Positions 34,918 through 41,549 of a stretch of DNA of 49,210 nucleotides are shown here, piece by piece. The notes below the pieces were generated by a model, which was not told where the DNA came from, did no database searches, and saw only the letters and a program-made list of their open reading frames with translations. Numbering within the stretch: the stretch's first letter is position 1; every line of letters starts with the position of its first letter. The DNA is from a bacterium (lineage in GTDB: Bacteria > Muiribacteriota > UBA9980), in the NCBI GenBank assembly GCA_029571125.1, contig JAKPTH010000341.1, forward strand, positions 1-49,210. The letters are read 5' to 3'. The position numbers were made by a program, and so were the translations under genes.

Positions 34918-34954
34918 TTGCAATTTTGCAATATTTTTTCATTTGTGATATAAT
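34918..34954 (+). promoter_or_regulatory. Activator promoter overlapped by the TTGCAA palindrome
   Basis: TTGCAATTTTGCAA at 34918-34931 has the same TTGCAA-N2-TTGCAA form as the enhancer at 19572. Its right half (34926-34931) is also the best -35 hexamer, 17 nt before TATAAT (34949-34954). The -10 box ends only 6 nt before the ATG, so the transcript would be leaderless or nearly so. Binding here would block the promoter. Confidence 0.6.
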
Positions 34955-34960
34955 TTTATT

Positions 34961-36313
34961 ATGAAAAAAAATTACATGGCAATAGATCAGATACTCGATT
35001 TTCTCGACGACGGCATATTCACCGTCGACAGGGATTTTAAAATCACCTCGTTCAACCGCGCAGCCGAAAAAATCACCGGCGTTTCTGAAAAAGACGCTCT
35101 TGATAAAAACTGCGCGGCCGTTTTCAATACTCCTTTATGCAAGTCGGCCTGCCCTTTAAAAGAAGCCATAAAAAAAGAAAAGCAGACTGGCGGCGTAAAA
35201 ATACAGATCAACACCGGGGCCGGAAAAGCGCTTCCAATCTGCGTTACCGCAGGCCCCCTTTACGGAAGGGACGGTTCTGTGACCGGCGGCATCGAAATAT
35301 TCCGCGACATATCCGGCATTGAAAACCTAAAAAAAGAGCTCGACGAAAAATATTCTCATTACGATATCGTAGGCAAAAGCGAATATATGAAAACTCTTTT
35401 CAACATTCTTCCGGACATAGCCGAAAGCGACTGCAACGTCCTTATAGAAGGCCCGTCAGGCAGCGGAAAGAGCCTCGCCGCAAAAACCATACACAACCTT
35501 TCGGAGCGTTCTAAAAAGCCGTTCATAGTCATAAACTGCGGAGCGCTGCCCGAAACGCTCCTGGAATCGGAACTTTTCGGTTACGCCAGAGGCGCGTTCA
35601 CCGACGCGAAAAAAGACAAGCCCGGCAGGTTCGCCCTGGCCGAAGGCGGCACGATTTTTCTGGACGAGATAGCCGAAATGCCTTTTCATCTGCAGGTCAA
35701 GTTGCTGCGCGTCATAGAAGACAGGCGATACGAGCCGCTCGGCGGCGTGAAAACCAGGAACGCCGACGTGCGCATAATCGCGGCCACCAATAAAGATCTG
35801 GGTTCGATGGTGAAAAAGGAAAAATTCAGGGAAGACCTTTATTACCGCCTTAAAATAGTTAATTTAAGGATGCCGGCGCTGGCGGAACGCCGCGAAGACA
35901 TTGAAATGCTGGCCCGCCATTTCATAAAAAACTTCAACGCCAGAAAGAGCAATAAAATCACTGAAATATCGCCAAAAGTCCTTGAATTTTTCGCGGTGTA
36001 CGACTTTCCCGGCAACGTGCGCGAACTCGAAAATATACTCGAATACTGTTATATATTTTGTAAAGACGGAAAGCTTCTGCCGGATCATCTTCCGGCCGAC
36101 TGCCGCAGCTTCGTTTCAGGCATGGCGGCGCTTTCGCCGAAATCCTTAAAGCCATCGCCTCTGGCGCTGGAACGCGCCGTCGAAAACACCGAAAAAGTTT
36201 CGATAGTCAACGCTCTCGAACGTTTCGAAGGCGACAAAAAAAGCGCGGCGCGGTTCTTGAAAATAGATTATTCAACGCTGTGGCGCAAAATGAAAAAATA
36301 TTCGCTGAATTAA
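34961..36313 (+). CDS. PAS/AAA+ sigma-54-dependent transcriptional activator, candidate OrpR-like
   Basis: 450 aa. A PAS domain (about residues 8-115) contains Cys51, Cys60 and Cys64 (NCAAVF, then PLCKSACPL), a cysteine group suited to an Fe-S or redox switch. An AAA+ domain follows, with Walker A GPSGSGKS, Walker B GGTIFLDEIAEM, arginine-finger segment REDLYYRLKI and VRELENIL. The sigma-54-contact loop reads GAFTDA instead of GAFTGA. A Fis-type HTH (KSAARFLKIDYSTLWRKMKKY) ends the protein. The palindrome at its promoter recurs before the NifX-MinD operon, whose promoters are of the sigma-54 type, so I infer that it controls them, like OrpR in Desulfovibrio. Confidence 0.82.
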   Translation: MKKNYMAIDQILDFLDDGIFTVDRDFKITSFNRAAEKITGVSEKDALDKNCAAVFNTPLCKSACPLKEAIKKEKQTGGVKIQINTGAGKALPICVTAGPLYGRDGSVTGGIEIFRDISGIENLKKELDEKYSHYDIVGKSEYMKTLFNILPDIAESDCNVLIEGPSGSGKSLAAKTIHNLSERSKKPFIVINCGALPETLLESELFGYARGAFTDAKKDKPGRFALAEGGTIFLDEIAEMPFHLQVKLLRVIEDRRYEPLGGVKTRNADVRIIAATNKDLGSMVKKEKFREDLYYRLKIVNLRMPALAERREDIEMLARHFIKNFNARKSNKITEISPKVLEFFAVYDFPGNVRELENILEYCYIFCKDGKLLPDHLPADCRSFVSGMAALSPKSLKPSPLALERAVENTEKVSIVNALERFEGDKKSAARFLKIDYSTLWRKMKKYSLN

Positions 36314-36324
36314 AACGCATTAAA

Positions 36325-36353
36325 TTGACAGTGATTTTGCGTTATGCTATAAT
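36325..36353 (+). promoter_or_regulatory. Perfect consensus promoter for the Fur-family gene
   Basis: TTGACA (36325-36330), 17-nt spacer, TATAAT (36348-36353), starting 12 nt after the activator gene stop. Confidence 0.75.
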
Positions 36354-36391
36354 TGTGAAGTTAAAAAGATTAAAGCAAAGGTAATTTAAAA

Positions 36392-36790
36392 ATGATCAAA
36401 CCCGTTTACAGAAAAAGCGTACAACGCCAGAAAATCTACGAATTCATAAAAGGGTCGTTCGACCATCCGAGCGCGATGTCCATTTATGAAACGCTGCGCG
36501 AGAAATTGCCGGCTTTAAGCCTGGGGACGGTTTACAGAAACCTCGCCATCCTCGTAGAGCAGGGGCTGGTCACAAGAATGCCCTTCAAAAACGGCTTCGA
36601 CCGTTTCGACGCCAACACGCTCGCGCATCATCATTTAATATGCGAAAAATGCGGAAATGTAGAAGATATAACTCTGCCGGCGCTCGCCGAAATAGATAAA
36701 ATCGCCGCCAGAAGCAATGAATTTAAAATTTTACGCCACAGAATAGAGTTTTACGGGATCTGCCGAAATTGCGGCAAACGCGGCGATTAA
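36392..36790 (+). CDS. Fur/PerR-family metalloregulator
   Basis: 132 aa. A winged helix (about residues 10-75, with SLGTVYRNLAILVEQGLV as the recognition region) leads to FDANTLAHHHLICEKCGNVED, holding regulatory-site His residues. Structural zinc ligands are CEKC and CRNC. The short, basic form with RFDAN resembles PerR more than Fur, and its neighbour is a peroxiredoxin gene with a matching box. Whether it senses peroxide or iron cannot be settled from sequence. AAGG lies upstream of the ATG. Confidence 0.88.
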   Translation: MIKPVYRKSVQRQKIYEFIKGSFDHPSAMSIYETLREKLPALSLGTVYRNLAILVEQGLVTRMPFKNGFDRFDANTLAHHHLICEKCGNVEDITLPALAEIDKIAARSNEFKILRHRIEFYGICRNCGKRGD

Positions 36791-36831
36791 CGCAAATAAC
36801 CAGCGGCGTACGATTAAAATTCGAAAGTTTC

Positions 36832-37950
36832 ATGGACATGAACGATAACAAAAATAAAATAATAATAATAACGCTCACTCTGCTGATTCTGGCTTCCGCG
36901 ATATTTTCGGCCGCCCGGTTCGCGCCGGCATTATACGGCCTGTTCACGGCCGGCGAAGGCCGCCTCGCATACGGCTTCATTTCGTTTTTCACGGTTTCAA
37001 AAAAGAGCCTGTCGGCGCTCGGATTATTTTACTTCACCGCGGCATGGTTCCTGTTTTCAAATAACCTGGCCCGAGCTTTCGCCATGACCGCTTATACGGC
37101 CCTGGCGCAGCTATCTTTCTTCGCCGTGTGTTTTATGACATTCGGATTTTTTTGCGGCCCGGGCGACGCCATGCCGCAGCTAATATTGGCGGCGCTTATA
37201 ATAGCGCTCGTCTCGCTTCCGCAATTCCGACGCGCGTTCGCTTCCGACGCGCCTATATTCAAAAAGCATTATAAACTTTCGCTGACAGCATTTTTATGCG
37301 TCATAGCCGCGCACTGCCTGTGCGTCGCGTATTTCGCGCTTAACTATCCGCACCTTTTCGCTGCGCCGGCGGGGCCTTATGATTTCAGCTCATCAGCTCA
37401 GGCCGCGCCGCAGCCGTCATTCGTGGCCGGCGCGCCGCTTTACGATACGGCAGAAGTTTTCGGTTTCAAACTCGCTCTGCCGGCCGGATTTAAATTGATC
37501 AAGAAGATAGGCGAAGCCGCGTCGAAACAAAACGGCGCATACGGCAAGGCTGTCTTCGCCAGCGGCAGCGACCAGATCATGCTCACTACTAAAAACGGCA
37601 TTCTTATCGAACAGCTTTTTTCCATGACGGCCGTATTTGAAATCCAGAGCAGCTACGATTTTTACACTAATTACATCAACGACCGCTTCGGCGCGGTGTG
37701 GCTGTATTCAAAATCTTACCCGCGCTACGACTATGCTTCTTTTACAGCCGGCCGCTGGCGCGGCTATATGGAATCCGGGCCGGTTCTTTCCGGCGGCGGT
37801 TATTTCGCAAAGTCGCTGAATATATGGAGCGCCGCTCCCTCGAACCCGGCGCGCCTCGAGATCACGTTTATTTTCAAAAACGGCGGGCCGCCCGACGCTC
37901 TCATAAAAGGCATCCTGGCCTCGCTCGAAGGCGGCGACTGGCCGTTTTAA
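36832..37950 (+). CDS. Membrane protein with C-terminal PsbP-like extracytoplasmic domain, unknown function
   Basis: 372 aa from the ATG at 36832; an alternative ATG lies at 36838, and a longer frame from 36769 overlaps the Fur-family gene. Four hydrophobic segments occupy roughly the first 170 residues. A Pro/Ala/Ser linker then leads to a soluble domain of about 170 residues that begins TAEVFGFKLALPAGFKLIKKIGE, resembling the lipid-anchored PsbP/DUF-type stress-response fold only loosely. I do not recognise the family. It is a single gene with no clear partner. Confidence 0.6.
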   Translation: MDMNDNKNKIIIITLTLLILASAIFSAARFAPALYGLFTAGEGRLAYGFISFFTVSKKSLSALGLFYFTAAWFLFSNNLARAFAMTAYTALAQLSFFAVCFMTFGFFCGPGDAMPQLILAALIIALVSLPQFRRAFASDAPIFKKHYKLSLTAFLCVIAAHCLCVAYFALNYPHLFAAPAGPYDFSSSAQAAPQPSFVAGAPLYDTAEVFGFKLALPAGFKLIKKIGEAASKQNGAYGKAVFASGSDQIMLTTKNGILIEQLFSMTAVFEIQSSYDFYTNYINDRFGAVWLYSKSYPRYDYASFTAGRWRGYMESGPVLSGGGYFAKSLNIWSAAPSNPARLEITFIFKNGGPPDALIKGILASLEGGDWPF

Positions 37951-38009
37951 AGCGGCTGAGCGATAACGGCCGCCGGGGCTCGTTTTTTTTTATATTTACC
38001 GCATTGCAT

Positions 38010-38037
38010 TTGCGATTGTATGCTATTAATTTATTAT
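38010..38037 (+). promoter_or_regulatory. Promoter for the CPSGG-motif protein
   Basis: TTGCGA (38010-38015), 16-nt spacer, TATTAT (38032-38037). It lies 41 nt before the ATG at 38079. Confidence 0.45.
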
Positions 38038-38078
38038 AAACAGTTTTTAAAAAATGTGATTATACCAGGGAGGATCTT

Positions 38079-38930
38079 ATGATGTTTTCAGTTCTAAGGC
38101 GCCGCGCCGCTTATGCGCTGATCGTCGCAGCGCTGGCGTTTTTTATGCAGATATCGCCGCGCACGCAGCCGCTTATGGCTGATGAAAACGGAGCAGCCGC
38201 AAAAAGTGCGAAATCGGAAACCAAACAGGAAATCTTGCAGGAAGCAGTATCTGAAACGGACGCGGTCATGCTTCAGGCATGCTGCGACGCCATGAACAAG
38301 CTGGTCCCCAAGCTTAAATTCAAAGATATGGCCGCGCACGAAAATTTTTCGGAAATCAGCCGGCGCATCAAAAGGATCGCTAACGCCTTAAAAAACGGCG
38401 GCGTTCTTTTTTCGCCCGACGGCACCGCCGAAAACGTTCCGATTGAAAAGCTCGACAAAATGCTGGCTGACGAAAACGAGCGCCTGGAAGAGGCAAAAAA
38501 AGCCATAAGCCGCACTCAGAAGGAGCTCGACGAAATGACGGCGGCGGCGCAATATATAGAAAGCGGATCGCCCGAAAAACCAGCCGTATGCCCCGCAAAA
38601 GGCGTTTATACGCTCACGCAGGACGAGAAGCTCCGCTACAGAATCAAATGCAGCATCCACGGCAGTTTCGAAGAAATCCGCGCGAAGCTCTATGAAAAGG
38701 CAATGAAAAGCACCGAACCCGCCAGGTTCTGCCGCGGCAACATGAGCGCGATAGTGGGCGCGTGCGAGCGCTACGCGATAGATTACGGCGTTCCGGCCGA
38801 ATGGCGCATCGAAGAGCTCGTCGAAGAATGCTATCTCGAAGACGAATACGTCTGTCCGTCCGGCGGAGTTTACGCCATAAAAGGCGGCAGCGCGAAAGAT
38901 TTTACATGTTCGTGCAGCGTCCATAAATGA
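38079..38930 (+). CDS. Exported protein with two CPxxGVY...C-x-HG repeats, unknown function
   Basis: 283 aa. GGGAGG sits 5 nt before the ATG. A hydrophobic stretch (residues 10-25) is probably a signal peptide. A coiled-coil segment lies at about residues 125-165. Two copies of a Cys motif follow: CPAKGVYTLTQDEKLRYRIKC-SIHG near 171-195, and CPSGGVYAIKGG with CSCSVHK at the very C-terminus. The C-terminal form is known from pseudopilin-like proteins of several deep bacterial phyla, where it may fold around paired cysteines. The function is unknown. Confidence 0.6.
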   Translation: MMFSVLRRRAAYALIVAALAFFMQISPRTQPLMADENGAAAKSAKSETKQEILQEAVSETDAVMLQACCDAMNKLVPKLKFKDMAAHENFSEISRRIKRIANALKNGGVLFSPDGTAENVPIEKLDKMLADENERLEEAKKAISRTQKELDEMTAAAQYIESGSPEKPAVCPAKGVYTLTQDEKLRYRIKCSIHGSFEEIRAKLYEKAMKSTEPARFCRGNMSAIVGACERYAIDYGVPAEWRIEELVEECYLEDEYVCPSGGVYAIKGGSAKDFTCSCSVHK

Positions 38931-39013
38931 TGCTTTTAAAAAATTTCGCGCCGCATGAAACAAATTAGACCTTTCGCCAGTATAATATAAAAAAGAGTAT
39001 CAGGAGGCCTGTC

Positions 39014-40252
39014 ATGATTTGCAAATATAAAAAGCTGATTTTATCGCTATTTTTATCCGCCGCCATACCTTTCGGCGCGGCGCTTCCGGTTTCGGCCGGC
39101 ATAGAGGCCCTTTCCGGGCAGATCAATTCCGGCGAGGTGTCCAAAGCTTTTGTTCCGCCCGAAAACGGGCCGGTGGTAGGGCGCGTCACGGCGCGCTATA
39201 TGCTCAACGTGCGCAAAAGCCCGTGGGGCGAAATCATCGACGGTTTTTATCCGGGCGTTAAAGTCGATATTTTCGGCTTCGAAGGCGAATGGTATCAAAT
39301 AAGATACGGCGGCGGCGTAGCGTATGTCCACACGTCGCTCATAACGATAGAATCTGGAAATCCAAGGTCGCTCGCGGCCGATGTGGAATTTCCGGTTAAG
39401 GGAACCACCACCGCCAGGTATTCGCTCAACGTTCGCAGAAGCCCCTGGGGCGAAATCATTGACGGCCTTCCGCTCGGCACCGAAGTAGACATAACCGGGC
39501 GCGACGGCGACTGGTATATAATCAGCCATGGCGGTGGATCCGCTTATGTTCATATATCGCTGGTAAGCGTCATCGGCGCGGGGTCAAAACCAGCGACGCC
39601 CGGCGCTCCCGAAAAGCCTTCGACGCCGCAGGTCGCCCAGCCCGCCGACACGGCAAAGCCGGCCACTCCCGCTCCTCAGCCAGCGCAGCAGGCCAAACCG
39701 GAAAACGGCGGTTCTTCAAACAAGCCGGGCGCATCGAACGGCATAAACGGCCCCGGCATACCGCCGGAGCTCATTCAAGGCATCGAGGCGGCCAAGCGCA
39801 CCCAATGGTACACCACTCCCAATAAATGCCTGCAATTCGCCGGAACGGTAGCCCACGAAGCTGGCGCGCCCGACGCCGGCAAGACATATACGCAGCCGCA
39901 GGCGATATGGCCTGCCGACAAGAGGCTGCGCGGCTATTACATCAACCAGCTCCCGAAGGCCGTAGAGGCCGGCACGCTGCTGCCCGGAATGCTCATACAT
40001 GTTAAGGTCCACTACGACTACGATCCGGCTTATAATCCCGTTAACGACGCGCACCACTGGTTCGTTTACGTCGGCAAAGACGCGCAGGGCGTTCCCCGCT
40101 TCACCGACAACGTCAAAAGCACCAACCTGCAGACCGCCGAACAGGTCTATAATTACATGAACGGCGGATCGGCCAAAAAATACGGCGACTCCAAATACGG
40201 CTATAACCGCCGCGTGCACGCCGTTTTTGATCCGTTCGCGTCGGTGAGATAA
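39014..40252 (+). CDS. Secreted protein with two bacterial SH3 domains and a CHAP/NlpC-like C-terminal domain
   Basis: 412 aa. AGGAGG lies 6 nt before the ATG. A signal peptide (residues 1-27, ending VSAG) is followed by two near-identical SH3b domains, each carrying ARYxLNVRxSPWGEIIDG with YVHxSL (about 58-115 and 130-190), which usually bind peptidoglycan. A Pro/Ala-rich linker (about 195-240) leads to a domain of about 155 residues with NKCLQFAGTVAHEAGA and DAHHWFVYVG...FTDN, the Cys-His-polar order of CHAP/NlpC amidases. It is probably a cell-wall hydrolase; that assignment is an inference. Confidence 0.75.
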   Translation: MICKYKKLILSLFLSAAIPFGAALPVSAGIEALSGQINSGEVSKAFVPPENGPVVGRVTARYMLNVRKSPWGEIIDGFYPGVKVDIFGFEGEWYQIRYGGGVAYVHTSLITIESGNPRSLAADVEFPVKGTTTARYSLNVRRSPWGEIIDGLPLGTEVDITGRDGDWYIISHGGGSAYVHISLVSVIGAGSKPATPGAPEKPSTPQVAQPADTAKPATPAPQPAQQAKPENGGSSNKPGASNGINGPGIPPELIQGIEAAKRTQWYTTPNKCLQFAGTVAHEAGAPDAGKTYTQPQAIWPADKRLRGYYINQLPKAVEAGTLLPGMLIHVKVHYDYDPAYNPVNDAHHWFVYVGKDAQGVPRFTDNVKSTNLQTAEQVYNYMNGGSAKKYGDSKYGYNRRVHAVFDPFASVR

Positions 40253-40336
40253 CCAAATAACAATTAAAAACTCATGAATATATCCATACGCTTCGCCGCG
40301 GGCTATAAATTCAAAACGCCTGCGACGAAGCTGCGT

Positions 40337-41440
40337 TTAAAAAGCCTTAATCTCGTCGAGCGCTTTGAGCAGTTCTATTTTTTTTGCGGTTATTTTTGAA
40401 AGTTTCGTCAGAACGCCCGAAAGCGCCTCCAGTTCTTCCACGCTCGAAACATTTTCTATGTCCACAAGCAGCGATTTGATGCGTTCTATAAGCGGCCGTT
40501 CTTTCAAGCGAGGCTTTTCATAAGGCTCGCGGCCTAATTTCGCCGCCGCCTTTCGCTGAGCGCATTTCAGGATTAATTTTGCGGCGCTCTTTTGCGGCTC
40601 GGCCTGTGATTCTTCGAATATAATTTTATCTTCTTTTCCATCCCTTTTTTCCGGGGTTAGTTCCGCCTCCGGCGGAAGCGCCGCCGCCGCGGCCGGACCG
40701 GAATCGAATCCGTCTATATCTATGCCGAAAGTTTCGGCCAGGTCGCCTTCGCTGATTACCCGCCCGGAACGCGCGCCGGCTTTTTTAAGCATGTCCTCCG
40801 ATTTCCTGGCGACCGCGCCTGATATGATATCGGCGATATCGGCCTTTCTGAGCGTGAAAAACAGCGAAGGGTCATTATCGAGGCGCGCGCCCACGCCGTA
40901 AAGCACGGCCGCCACATGCTTGCACATATAAGCGAAATCGGGGCAGCTGCACTCAAAGTCTATTTCCCTCGGCGAGGGGAATATGCCCCTGTCGCGGGCG
41001 GTGAACAGCGTCGAAAGCTCTCCTGGAATGCGGCCTTCCAGAAGTTCGCCGAGCGAATGTATTTTTCCGGCGCACTCCGCCGCCATGGCCTTCCATGTTT
41101 CGCGCTTCACCGGTTTTATGGATATTTCAACTTCGTATGGGTCTTTATTGCTGCCCTGCACGAGCGCATCTATCCGGCCCGGAAGTATCTTCAGATCGAT
41201 CACTGCTCCGTTTCTAACATACGAGCGTCCGCGCTCGAGACGGTTATAAAAATCGGAATAGCTTTCGAGGTTCTGGCACCATTTGATCCCCCACCAGCTC
41301 GACGAAATTATTTTTCCCGCTATGACCACCGGAGCCGCGTCGCGCCCTTTTTTCCTGAGCTTTTCGAGCGCGCGCGCAGTGGCGTCTTTATCGGGTTTGT
41401 AAGATTTATATCCCCAGTAATAGCGGTCATAAAACGGCAT
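40337..41440 (-). CDS. SWIM zinc-finger protein
   Basis: 367 aa. The ATG at 41440 is chosen because AAGGAG lies about 9 nt upstream and MPFYDRYYWGYK is the usual start of the family; the frame extends uselessly to 41557. WWGIKWCQNLESY is a family landmark. The SWIM motif CSCPDFAYMCKHVAAVLY (C-x-C-xn-C-x-H) sits in the middle, followed by an acidic/basic C-terminal region with helices. SWIM proteins bind nucleic acid or partners and are often encoded beside an SNF2 ATPase, as here (109-nt gap). Confidence 0.85.
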   Translation of the reverse strand: MPFYDRYYWGYKSYKPDKDATARALEKLRKKGRDAAPVVIAGKIISSSWWGIKWCQNLESYSDFYNRLERGRSYVRNGAVIDLKILPGRIDALVQGSNKDPYEVEISIKPVKRETWKAMAAECAGKIHSLGELLEGRIPGELSTLFTARDRGIFPSPREIDFECSCPDFAYMCKHVAAVLYGVGARLDNDPSLFFTLRKADIADIISGAVARKSEDMLKKAGARSGRVISEGDLAETFGIDIDGFDSGPAAAAALPPEAELTPEKRDGKEDKIIFEESQAEPQKSAAKLILKCAQRKAAAKLGREPYEKPRLKERPLIERIKSLLVDIENVSSVEELEALSGVLTKLSKITAKKIELLKALDEIKAF

Positions 41441-41549
41441 CGTAATACTCTCCTTGTTTATACTCTTATAAATTAACGCATTACATCTTTCGGCGCCAAT
41501 CGCGAACGGCCCGTCATAAGCAATACAAAAGCGCGCCCGCGAATTCGGC

